Position numbers and translations under genes: made by a program. Shown here piece after piece: positions 1-10,397 of a stretch of DNA of 64,000 nucleotides; positions within the stretch are counted from its first letter, which is position 1; the number at the start of each line of letters is the position of its first letter. The notes below the pieces were generated by a model. It saw only the letters and a program-made list of their open reading frames with translations. It was not told the DNA's origin and made no database searches. Source of the DNA: Aplysia californica (taxonomy: Eukaryota; Mollusca; Gastropoda; Aplysiida; Aplysiidae); assembly GCF_000002075.1 (NCBI RefSeq), contig NW_004797600.1, forward strand, positions 37,733 to 101,732, given 5' to 3'.

Positions 1-106
1 CGTTTTACACAGTCAAATTATAGAAAAAACGCAAGGGGGGAATGGAAAGTGGCCGTTTGTACAGGTGGCCGTCTTATAGAGGTGGCCGTCCGGGCAGGTT
101 TGACTG
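1..106 (+). mobile_element. Pogo-like element family A, right end only
   Basis: About 90% identical to the right end of the element at 16154-16948. Ends with CAGGTTTGACTG then TA. Contains the repeated GTGGCCGT motif. The rest lies before the window. Confidence 0.75.
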
Positions 107-1518
107 TATATCATTGTTCTTTTCTTCAAATTGTGATTCCTCCAACTCCAAAACGGAGGAAAAACAATTGTTCATCGAAAAGACATCTGTAATCTTCATT
201 TAGATCTAGATCTAGGCTAGCCTCGAAACTAAATCAATGATTTATGTCTGTCTGTCTAGATCTAGACCTAAGCCATAGATCTAGAAGAACCTAGGTCTAC
301 CCTGAGCCAAGAGGGCGCTGAAACTTTCCGAAATCACAAAAGAGTTCCCCTACCGGGTCTGTATACTTTGTGACTTTGTTCCTGGTTACCGGGTCTGTAT
401 ACACTCCCTTTTTATATTCTTACATTTAAGTCATAGTTTAATTAAGCCTTCTAGTATTGTACTAAGTATAGATCTAGATCTAGTATGAGTACTGCTAGTT
501 TAGCCATGAATGGTACTAAATTTTAGAGATATCGAGGACTGATATCTGGAGTAGAAAATGCACCTGTTGCAAAGGATGACATGGCTTTAAATCAAATTTC
601 AAGTACCTGTATGAGAATGGCAGTGCATACCAAATTGTGGTAATCAGGCTTGAAAGGGAGAAAAATGTTCTCCCATGGGCTGGGTTTGGAGAAGCTGCAT
701 AAGGTGCAATGATTGTCACAGTCAAGCAAAACATGCAACATTTACTACATTATAACAATGCCACCTGAAAACAGAATGAAGTTAACATCTGCCTTATTAC
801 TCATTCATGGTTGCAGTTACCGCACAGTGCAGCTCTCAATCGTCACAATAAATCAAAGGAATCAACGATAGTGTTTTTGTTTCTCTAATTACTTTTTCAT
901 GAAACTCCTTTGAAAGAGCCAAATTGAAAGATATTAGTGTTAAAAGTAGAGCTTGGTTTTGCAGCACTCTAACTATACATGTAGGTCTACATGCGGATCT
1001 GTCAGCAGTACTTGGAGACCGCTTCGTGCTACTTCTATTGACATAGGAGCATGCATTTTGGTGTTTTCAAAAACAAATATATAAGGATCTGTGCACATTT
1101 TTGTAGTATAACATGCAAGGACAATTTGTTTGGAGCAAAATGATATCTGGTCATGCTCTGACCAAGCTATGCGGGTTCACTTCAGACGGGATAAATATTT
1201 ACAGCACTTATATGAAACATTTTCAGAGCAATAAATCATGAAATTGACAGCATGAAAACATTTTGAAGCTACAAGGAGTTAGCAAAGAGAAATAATGAAA
1301 GGAAAGACCAGCTCAGTAGGCAGCAAGATGCACTTCGTCAGTATATCTGATGGATCATGGGAGTGTCTGAAGTTCAAGTCAAGGAGGTTTATTTTGTATT
1401 GCAAGCAATTTGATTTTCAAGGCATCTACTCTATGTTTTAGGTTTATGATTATAAATTGACCGCTTCTTAGTGTAAGACTTTGCCATACACACGCCATTT
1501 TTAAAAGTGATATATATG
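107..1518. other. Stretch without a firm gene
   Basis: AT-rich. Contains several overlapping AGATCT/TCTAGA words (about 200-300 and 471-485) and two TACCGGGTCTGTATAC units (351 and 388). Also a short coiled-coil-like open stretch near 1270-1350, described under findings. No supported exon. Confidence 0.5.
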
Positions 1519-2650
1519 CAGACCTGCCACTCATCCCGATTAAAACGGGATATCCCGATTTTTCCCCCCCAAATCTCAAGCATCCCGATTTTCCCGATTT
1601 CGATCGCCGGCAAAGATAGTACAAGACTTCTACTATCTTTGTCGCCGGTCGCCGGTATCCTGATTTTTTGTCGTTGCGCCTGTTGCGTCCGATTCTTAGA
1701 AAAAAATATTGAAAGTTCAGCAATCTCTTTTGCTTGGAAGCACCGATTGGACTTTTTATCGGCTGGAACTTGAAACCCTCTTTTCTAAAACATCAATTCC
1801 GGATCTAGTAGATCTAGATCTAAATGATTCACGCACATTATTTCAACTAAATTCGAAGAAGTATCGAATTTGACTTCTGACTAGAATACGCTTTTATAAC
1901 CCAGAACTCTCCGATGGTGGCCTGATTACTGTAACAATTTTATGACATAAGCCTAAGAATAATCTATTCGTTGTTCTGCCGTTACTTTAAAAGCAAGCTT
2001 GGTCCGAATTCTGGTTAGTCGGGCCCATCATCAAGACCTGTCAGTGGAACTTTCAAACGCTCGTTAGCATCACGTGACACGACCTCGTCGTACGTGTGAG
2101 TAGCGCATGTGTCGGGGTCAACAAAGTTAATTCACACCGGTCGCATTGGTCGAGGTGTTGATCCTGTGTGGAGGGGGGGGGGGTCAAGTATTTTTTGTTT
2201 ACATTTGGGCTCAAAGTGCGTGCCGTGATACATATTACTAATTGAGGGGAAAGGAATAAGAAAAAATAATAAATGAACAACCTTGGCGCAATCTTTTTTA
2301 GGGGGAGGGGGGTGGGCCTTGAGTGTATACGCGAACTAAGTCAAACATTGTTTCTGAATGAAAACGCGGGCTTTTTGCATGGATGAATAGAGTTATGGTT
2401 AAGCTATTTTCAAGACTACACGAGAGTTTCAGCTTCACTGCAACCTGCGCTCCCCCAGTCTATCCAACTCTGACTCGAGTACACATATGCTGTCTGTCAG
2501 TTTTCCCTCTATTTAGAGGTCTAAATGTGAACTTATACCTCCCCAGTGCCTCGTATGACTGATTTGCCGTTGATCCTGATTTTTTTCACCTGATCCTGAT
2601 TTTTTAACTCTAAAATCCTGATGTTTAGATTTCATATTATCGCAGGTCTG
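1519..2650 (+). mobile_element. Nonautonomous TIR element with CAGACCTGC ends
   Basis: 1132 bp bounded by perfect 9-bp inverted ends CAGACCTGC and GCAGGTCTG. Each is flanked by TATATG (1513-1518 and 2651-2656), a possible 6-bp target duplication. Subterminal ATCCCGATTTT units on the left and ATCCTGATTTTTT units on the right are in direct orientation. No transposase ORF. Superfamily unclear. Confidence 0.6.
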
Positions 2651-2685
2651 TATATGATGGAGTCTTGCACTGATCAGCCAAAATA

Positions 2686-2770
2686 CAGTGGTCTCTGCAG
2701 CCTAAGAACTCTCCGTTTAAACACCTGTTCCACCTGAAAGCCGACTCCTATGGTGCAATGAAGTTTTTTC
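2686..2770 (+). mobile_element. Isolated end of a family C-like element
   Basis: ACAGTGGTCTCTGCAGCCTA resembles the family C terminus. No matching right end was found nearby, so this is a fragment or a chance match. Confidence 0.3.
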
Positions 2771-3176
2771 CCTGTATAATTTGCATATCTAAGAAACTTT
2801 TCTAAAAAAGGAAATCCCCTTCACAACCATGTTTGAGTGCAAGGCAATACACAGTGTTACTTTTCACTTGATTCTATGCCTTTCAGCAGAAGCGACTTCA
2901 CCAGTGTCGGTTACGAAGTTTGCATGTTTACCAACATTTGATATGAAATTTTCATAGCTTTGTCCCCATATCCCATAGCAAAGTATTACACAGATGGACT
3001 TGCAGTTCAATGTGTTGGGGTGTTTTGCTTGTTGAAGAGTTGTTTTTTCCCTGCCTATATTTTTGTTCTAGACAACCGATTTTTAGTTACCTGTGTTTTG
3101 ATAAATGATTGTTTATTTAACATCAACTCAGTCAATACTCAATATTGTGTCAGAAATGCATGTGCTCACTTATTGA

Positions 3177-3454
3177 CTCTTTCGTGGGGACAAACCCACT
3201 ATGCCAAGGCCCCTTTTTGGTACTAAATCTAAAAATGACGAAAACGTCACAAATTGGTAATTAAATCAAAACAAGTGAACCAATTTTGATAGTTCTTCAT
3301 CTTATGAATGAAATCCCGATAAAAGAGACCAGTTTTCAGCAGTTGCTGGAAATGTAATTTGATGTCAAAGTCGGCGTATAGGAATGTGCCCCAGCCGTTT
3401 TCAGTGGCTCATCGGCACAGCAGTTCCGTCCGCGAACCCCTGGGAGATAAAGAG
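3177..3454 (-). mobile_element. TTAA-flanked MITE (piggyBac-like)
   Basis: Right end GGGAGATAAAGAG followed by TTAA. Left end CTCTTTCGTGGGG preceded by TTGA (drifted TTAA). Interior matches 53192-53382 in inverse orientation, including AAAAGAGACC and TGATAGTTCTTCATCT. Confidence 0.6.
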
Positions 3455-3458
3455 TTAA

Positions 3459-5634
3459 TGTGAAGAATTCAGATAATTGTTGGTCTTTGCAAGTTGCAAG
3501 AGACACAGAAAGAAAAACTTGAGATATATCTGATAGTGATTCAGAGAACACTACATCAGACTGTCCTTTTTGTACTCACAGTCTAAGCTCCAGCATAATA
3601 TGGTGCTTCAAACCGAAGAGGAAAGCAGTGTACCATTACATCAGATGTATGGAAAAGTAAAAGTTTGGGCTGAGATTATTAGTAGAACAGGGACGAACAG
3701 ATTGGAAAACTAGATGGAAAAAAGCTTGTAGAATTAACAGTATCACTAAATAGCTCGAGGTTATTTTGAAAACACAGTCACTATGGGTTACCTCTGCTTC
3801 AGTCAACTTGCAAAATCTAGAAACAAAAAGTTTCAGAAAAGTAAGATTTTTTTTGGGTGTAACTTTGCATGTATTAAACAGAAAAGCAGTATGCTGGCAT
3901 AGCAACAGATTTGCACTCATGCGTAGAGAGACCACAGCGTAAATTTGGTAAACCTTGGTGGAATTATATGGATATTTGCTGTTGAATGGGACAGATAAAG
4001 TTGTAATTGAGGGAGTAACAGTGTATCAAAATAATTCTTAACTCTTTGTGTTGTAAGAGACAACCCCGTGACCGTGATGTAATAAGGCTCTCAGAGGGGA
4101 ACAACCAGCTTAGAACTAAAACTCCACTGCGGGTATTCGGAGAAGAAAGCACAGTTGAGATTTCGGGGAGGGCACTTTCACATCCCCCCATTTGTTTCAT
4201 ATAGCTCCGCCAACTTTCAAGTGTATCTGTTTCTTGATGGATGGAGCCAGAAGAAGCAATATTGAAGAAGAGACGTGTAAAAAGAAGGGACAGGGTGAGG
4301 AGATGGTGAGGACTAGAGGACAATGAAATGTATACACTTCGTGCACACGTATAATGTTTTTAGGCATACACATGAGCTTTGCACAGTGGATCAACTGCAA
4401 AATGGTTTCTGATTGGTGCAACTACTAGGCCCTCACACATGGTAAAAACGTCCTTCATATACATGTATATAAAAGATTACACTAAACCCTATCTGTACAT
4501 CATGTTTTACTATCGTATCCATACGCCGTGGGGAACTCTGTGCCACCACTTTCCAAAGAGGAAATTTACTCATTAATGCGGTCCGTACGCTTTCCATAGC
4601 AGTCTTTCAGAATGATTTTTTGAGAAATACTGAAAGTTTCAAAGAGATCTTTGCACTACAAGTATTGAAACATGTGAAGAATACAACCCTGGTACAAAAT
4701 TACCCCAGGGCATACGGATAGGGTTAAACAATCATCGTTACCCATCTCTTGCCCATCGTGACTGAAAAATTCATTCTGAAGGCTCTGGCCACTAAGACAT
4801 GCACACACATACACTTTTTATTTTTTGTAGAAAACCTCTTTATCATCCCTCAGGCGTTTATATCGCCCAGGGATCATTATTAAATGGTCATAGAATAAAC
4901 AGGAAGTCAACGGGTAGGAGCTGAGTTGTGCTCCTTGAAATCTGCCAAAGAATCTGCTCCACCTAAAACTAAAACCCCACTTTTTTGTCTTCTGATGACT
5001 GGGTTCACAGATGGAGATCACTATGCATGATCTTTGAAGGCAAGAACCTATTTTTACTGGGACATATACCACACACATAGCGACTGCCCATTTTGTGCAA
5101 TAAGTACAGCCTCTGCTTTACAGTAACTTACACACTGATAGCATTGTCAGTAGGGGTACAATGGTTATTAAGGTCAGATCGGGACACTAATCGGTGACGG
5201 TAAGATGCCGTCACTTTTCCCCACGAGATGCTGATCACAGTGTGGTGTAGCAACAAAAACTTTGTAGAAATGATATAATTTTAGACATGCACAATTGTTA
5301 GAGTTATAATGTCCTTTCTGAATGGTTTGTGTGGCCTTTGAGCACAAAAATCAGTTTGTTTACAATTGGAGTGAATTTTTTTTTAAAGTGTCGAGTAGAC
5401 CTAGATGTAGTATGAGTGCTGCTTTGGGGATCTTGAATTCGTCCCCCATTAACAAAATAGGTCACCAGTCGGAGAAGCTGATTACGAACTCGCACCCCGC
5501 TAAATGAAGGAGTCGTAGAGAAATCGAGTACTCGCCACTGCTGCAGCTGCACTGCATTTATGTATTGTGTGACGTCAGCCTTGTGTAGAATTCTCTCTGC
5601 TTTAGACCATGGCATAGACTGAGCAACCCCCCCC

Positions 5635-5723
<89 letters not shown>

Positions 5724-5836
5724 TTTTCTTTAATGAAGTTGCATTACTGTTATGATGTCACTGGGCTTAGACACATTGTATGTGTGTACACTTGAATGAA
5801 GTTTTGGGTAGATTGTCAATCACTGATGTCTTGTGT
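3459..5836. other. Stretch without a recognised gene or element
   Basis: Only short, low-complexity or unsupported ORFs on both strands. A (CA)n tract lies near the right end. Nothing else could be assigned. Confidence 0.5.
5637..5722 (+). repeat. (CA)n microsatellite with a CT interruption
   Basis: C run, then CA repeats with a short CTCTCT break, to 5722. Confidence 0.95.
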
Positions 5837-5837
5837 A

Positions 5838-6706
5838 CAGTCGAAGCTGCCTTAACGGAAACCTGTGTAAAACGGAAACCTGTCTTAACGCAATCTTCCC
5901 CCCCCCCCTTTGATATATTCCTCTTTAATTCCCTGTATAAAACAGAAATCTGTCCAACGCCGAAACGGAAAGAAAAATCCTCTCCCTCCTGAGGGTTTCA
6001 CCTGTCTAAGACGGAAAATGCTTTGCCTGCTCAGCACTGATTTGAAACAAAACTTGCAAGTTTGGTTCCACGGCTCTAAACTTAACACCATGCCACCGGG
6101 CGAGGAAAGGGAGTCGGGGTACAATTTGAGGGTAAATGTTACCCCATCTATGTGACCCCGAGCGATGAAGATGGTCAGGGTGGTGTGGGTGTGAAATCTC
6201 ACGAGTGCAAGTGAAAGTGCTCGAGTGGCGCTCTAGCCCGTGAACTTTCATTGGTAGACAGATGCCAGAGGTGTGAAATTAGTTTGACCAATGCCTGCCA
6301 CCCTGATCGTACAGCCAGCCGAGACGAGAGTTCCTTGAATCGTTGATACATGGCTGTGAGGGGTGGCATTGGTTGGCTGTGCTTATTGCACCGATGGGTG
6401 GGGCTAAGGGTGGAAGCGAAGGAGATGTTCAAACGTTTCTGTTTTAAATGGGTCGAACAGTGGTCATATAAAATGCAAGCACTGGTGGTAATTGGATAAA
6501 TAAGACTGATGCATGTCATTATCATAGAAGATAGCAGCTGAGAGGTGTGAAGGTTTGATTGTTTGCCGACCGCACCAGCGATCCTTGATCCCACCGGCTG
6601 GGCCCTTGAACCCCCCCTACCCCTCCATCTCCACACTAAATTTCCCTGTCAAAGACGGAATTTTTTTCTGTCTCCCTTGCGATTCCGTCTTACACAGGTT
6701 CGACTG
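5838..6706 (+). mobile_element. Pogo-like nonautonomous element, family B
   Basis: 869 bp with termini CAGTCGAAGCTGCCTTAACG and the inverse of CAGTCGAACCTGTGTAAGAC. The subterminal unit is AACGGAAACCTG, repeated on the left and as GACGGAA inside. TA precedes it; the right flank is CA, so that side has drifted. Confidence 0.65.
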
Positions 6707-6892
6707 CATTGTGTACACATGCGTTGCGTGTGTGAAAATCAGACGAAAAAACAACCTCCAACAAGTTTGTAATGCTTTTTAGCTTGTTCACTTTCGTCTG
6801 TCAGCATTAACAAGTCTAGCTCATTTTTTAATTAACCTATGCGCAGGACAACACGTTAGATGCGCTTTACAAACTGTTTCCTTTTCATTCAG

Positions 6893-7081
6893 AAACTCAA
6901 TGAGCACCAGCAAATAACATGCCTGAAAATCAATGCCGTGGAAGCTGGTCAGTGTGCTCAACAAAGAAAGAGAAACATACTGAAACTAAAACACTGGAGA
7001 TGTCTGAAAGAAGAATTTTGGAAGAAGGAAATTACAATTGAACAGTTTGTCAAGAGAATGAGTTTCAAATTGCTCCATTAA
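6893..7081 (+). CDS. Possible terminal exon of an unidentified upstream gene
   Basis: A strong acceptor (TTTCCTTTTCATTCAG) is followed by 62 open codons rich in Lys, Glu and Gln, ending at TAA (7079-7081). Within it, LKLKHWRCLKEEFWKKEITI and EQFVKRMSFKLLH look like an amphipathic helical C-terminus. Composition differs from chance ORFs nearby. No preceding exon was found in 1-6892, and I do not recognise the family. It could be chance. Confidence 0.35.
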   Translation, partial: KLNEHQQITCLKINAVEAGQCAQQRKRNILKLKHWRCLKEEFWKKEITIEQFVKRMSFKLLH

Positions 7082-7369
7082 AAATGTTTTATCTCAGCCC
7101 ACACTGATTTTTATCCCATTTTAATCATTGATATTGATATCCATCATAAAATGATAATTATATACATGTACTATTCTCTTTGAAGCCCGATTCCTACCTC
7201 CCCATGGTGAGCAGTGACAACTATGGCACTGTAGGCCTACTTCAAATTAAAAACACATACTTACACACACACGCTGTGCCCAGAGATGTGAATGATCGTT
7301 TACCAGTTTTGATACCCTACTTCTTTCATTTTTAAAACTATTCAATAACAAAAGGGGGAGCGAGTTAAG

Positions 7370-7550
7370 GGTGGGTGGTTGGCGGGTGCTCTGGTGTGCT
7401 TTACTTCTTCTTTCCTATCAATCGGCTATCGTCATTACCCCCCTCCCCTCCTTCTTTTTTGTGTTTGTTACTCCCTTGTAACACCTCTAATCTTCGGCTC
7501 TTATATGACCTTATTGTGTTGCAAGTGCCGTAAAACGCTTACTAAACCTT
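7370..7550 (+). mobile_element. SINE 3'-half (GGTTGGCGGGTG ... CCGTAAAACGCTTACTAAA)
   Basis: Shares GGTTGGCGGGTG, TTTACTTCTTCTTTCCT and the TATATGACCTTATTGTGTTG / CAAGTGCCGTAAAACGCTTA tail with 10141-10257 and the tail of type 1 SINEs. Confidence 0.5.
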
Positions 7551-8129
7551 TAAAAAAGCAATTTAATTAAGGATCCAACTTTCCGCTCGTAGGGCTGTGA
7601 CATCATAGGTGGCTAATTGCAATTTCATCTGCTGCTTTACACTGGCCCCGTGAAGAGGATTTGGGTGAATGTGCTAGATCTAATGGTTTTTGTTCTGATT
7701 CTAATTCCTTTTTCGGTGAACATGCGGTCATCACTTTCAACTTTCTCAATGTGCTGAAAATTTCATATTGATTGGGTATTTTTGCAGAGATACAGATAAA
7801 GTAGTGACGTATCCCATCTGAATCCCGATATGTGGGGCAACGGTTTTGGGCTCTGGGTGGGTGGAAAGTGTTAAACATCAATGTACCATGTTTTTTAAAT
7901 TGTTAAGTTAGGTGGCCTGAAATTTCTCAAAATGAAGATTTGTACCCTTAGATGTCCAACAATAGACCCATAAGATGGTCTTAACCAGTGGTTTAGGAGT
8001 TTTGGCTATTTGACCCCCTAATGTTGATATTCGCAATTAGTTACTATTTTTTTTAAATACTGAAAGTATGATGGTCAGTGCTGGGCAGGTTTGCCCACCT
8101 CTGAGAGGGATAATACTTGACTGGTTGAA

Positions 8130-8502
8130 CCCCTTAGTGACCACTCAAGACGGGCTCCTGCCTGTTGTTGTAAGAGGACAAAAATAAACAAATTTCTGAG
8201 ATTGAGATTGATTGCAAATTGTTTGAGAAATGAACACAAAATGTTGTCACAAGAAAAATGAGTTAATTCCAATTTTTGTCTCTCACCTTGTAAAACAAGG
8301 TGAAAGAGAGTCATCCCTTTTTTTTGGCTGTTGTGATAATGAGATTTTTAACATTTTATTTTAATACTTGAATATTTAATTAAATTCAGCATCTGTCAGC
8401 AAATTGGTCTAAAGTTATACTTCTACAGTAGAACATGTGTTTGTGTTCTCATTCATAGTCCTGAGGGAGAGATGAGAGTACTTGCCTGTGGTCACTAAAG
8501 TG
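8130..8502 (+). mobile_element. TTAA-flanked MITE with CTTTAGTGACCAC ends
   Basis: Left CCCCTTAGTGACCAC and right GTGGTCACTAAAGTG are inverted. TTAA follows on the right (8503-8506); the left flank has drifted to TGAA. Probably piggyBac-derived. Confidence 0.55.
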
Positions 8503-8838
8503 TTAATTCTCCTTGTACAGATTTATGCTTGTGTAGTACTGTAGAACCGGTTAGAACTTCGCAGTGACAGCAGTTGGTGGTGGGCATTAATTGCGCATTG
8601 CAAGCTGTTTCTCTGCTCTAGTCTATCTGTAGTCTGTTCGCCTTTTTGTCTGTGGTGCTGACCAGGTTGCAGACACGCAAATCATGTTTGTGGGATGAAG
8701 AGATAACTAATGAGCGTGTGTTGGTGTGTGTGTGTGTGTATATGCGCGTTTGTGTGGGGAGGGATTTGTGTGTGTCAGATGTTGTTAACTGATACCCAGT
8801 AGCTCCTTTGTTTAACATAATGTATACTTTTTTGTGCT

Positions 8839-8908
8839 GAGAAATTGTGTTAGTGTGCTGCAGCTTAACTGAAGAGAAATTGTGTTAGTGTGCTGCAGCT
8901 TAACTGAA
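8839..8908 (+). repeat. Perfect 35-bp tandem duplication
   Basis: Two identical head-to-tail 35-bp units (8839-8873, 8874-8908) beginning GAGAAATTGTGTTAGTGTGC. Recent slippage-type duplication. Confidence 0.9.
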
Positions 8909-10137
8909 GAGACAGTTTTTCTATTTTAATTCATGTTGATTTCATTATATCGTGTTCTTTATTTATTCATCACTGCCATAGAGGTATTTGTTATGTACAC
9001 ACTAAAGTAGTGTTTGCATTTAGGCTCTGCTGTCATGTAAGTTATCCTGCATGATACAGTGTGAATGATTTAGAGTTTGCTTGATACCCTCTTTCATGCC
9101 GTCCTGTGCTTCCAGGCTGTATTCATGTTCTTCTTTGGAAACAACAGAATGACTGAAAAGAAGGACCAATAAAATAGTGATAGATCTAGATATTTGTGTC
9201 TGTGCTCTACCGAAATGGTTCGAACTTTCTTTTTTTTTCTATTACCTTTTCAAACAAGATTTAATTGCGAATATTAACTTGTGTGACCAAAGATTTGTCA
9301 CAATGTGACATGCTGTAGCACATCTGCTGTATTATTATGGAGTTTTACAGTGTTTTGGGGTTTGATATATCTTTTCTGATGATCAGAAAGTTGCCCAGGC
9401 TCTGTTTTTGCTATTGAGTTTTGATATTTATCAGGAGACCATTAGCTCCACTTAATTTCTTTTTCTATTGGGCAACCAAGCTGTTGAAAATTTATCCTCT
9501 CCCCACACTGTTGGATAAACTGTCACATTTTATTTGTGTTTCTCTTGCCATCAATTTATCATTCAGATCAGTTCAGTTTATGCTTTTGGGTCAAACTGTA
9601 AAAGTTGAAACATCCATCTCTCACAAAGCCAGAAACCTTTGTATAAGATATTAGTACAAATTGTATGCTGAGGCCATTATTCTTCCTCCTCTTTGGGACT
9701 ACCTGGGGAAGCATTCAAAGGGGCAAGTAATCTTCAGAAGTTTCAGAATGGAATGAGTTGAATGCTTCTTTTGAGTAATAGTGCTTTGACTTGGAGAGAG
9801 GTTGAAGGGTGCAACTAGTTGATTTTTTTTCTTGTCTGTCACTTCTAGATCTATCTGTCATCCCTTTTTATGAACAACTAAAACTTGCTATAGTTCTGGC
9901 TCCTAGCCTTATCCATGAAGGCCAGAGGTTTGATTTCTTCACTGAAAAGGTATTTTATCAAGCCTCCCATGCCGATTGTATCCCAAACACCTCTTGTTGG
10001 CCCTGATTTTAGGGCCTGCCACTTAAATTGTCTTAAGTGTCTGGATGGAGGCTAAAATGATTTACATTAAGCTTTCTTACCCCAACCTTCACTGACCATT
10101 TTCCAGTTGACGTGCTTCATTAATTGTAAACTCCCAA
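8909..10137. other. Sequence upstream of the RUN-PTB gene, nothing assigned
   Basis: AT-rich. No CpG-rich promoter-like segment, TATA-initiator pair or exon could be supported. If the gene has more 5' exons they could be here, but none is convincing. Confidence 0.4.
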
Positions 10138-10140
10138 TGG

Positions 10141-10257
10141 CGTGTGGTTGGCGGGTGTATTGGTGTGTTTTGCTTCTTCTTTCCTTTCAATCTAATCTTT
10201 GGCATTTATATGACCTTTTTGTGTTGCAAGTGCAATAAAGCTCTTACTAAACCTAAA
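10141..10257 (+). mobile_element. SINE 3'-half, second copy
   Basis: GGTTGGCGGGTGTATTGG, GCTTCTTCTTTCCTTTCAAT, TATATGACC, and CAAGTGCAATAAAGCTCTTA. About 50 bp upstream of exon 1's acceptor. Confidence 0.5.
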
Positions 10258-10307
10258 CTCCTAATCTAATTAATATTTTCTATTTTGCTTTTCTCATTTT
10301 CTGATAG

Positions 10308-10397
10308 ACTGTAATGAAAAACATGATGACAGAATTGTGAGTCAAAACACATGTGCCACCATGTCTGTTACACATCCCTTGCTCAAGATTCTCAAAG
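10308..10397 (+). CDS. Exon 1 of the RUN-PTB gene (first recognised)
   Basis: Pyrimidine-rich acceptor ending TGATAG, donor GTAAGT. Coding from ATG at 10361 gives MSVTHPLLKILK plus one base (phase 1). The ATG sits in GCCACCATG. The 53 bases upstream of it are open in the same frame, with no stop. The exon may therefore be internal, with the real start further 5'; alternatively those bases are spliced 5' UTR. Confidence 0.7.

Noticed and set aside
5304-5717. 137-codon minus-strand ORF beginning with Cys-Val repeats
   Set aside because: The first third is a (CA)n microsatellite read in antisense. The remainder has no domain or splice context.
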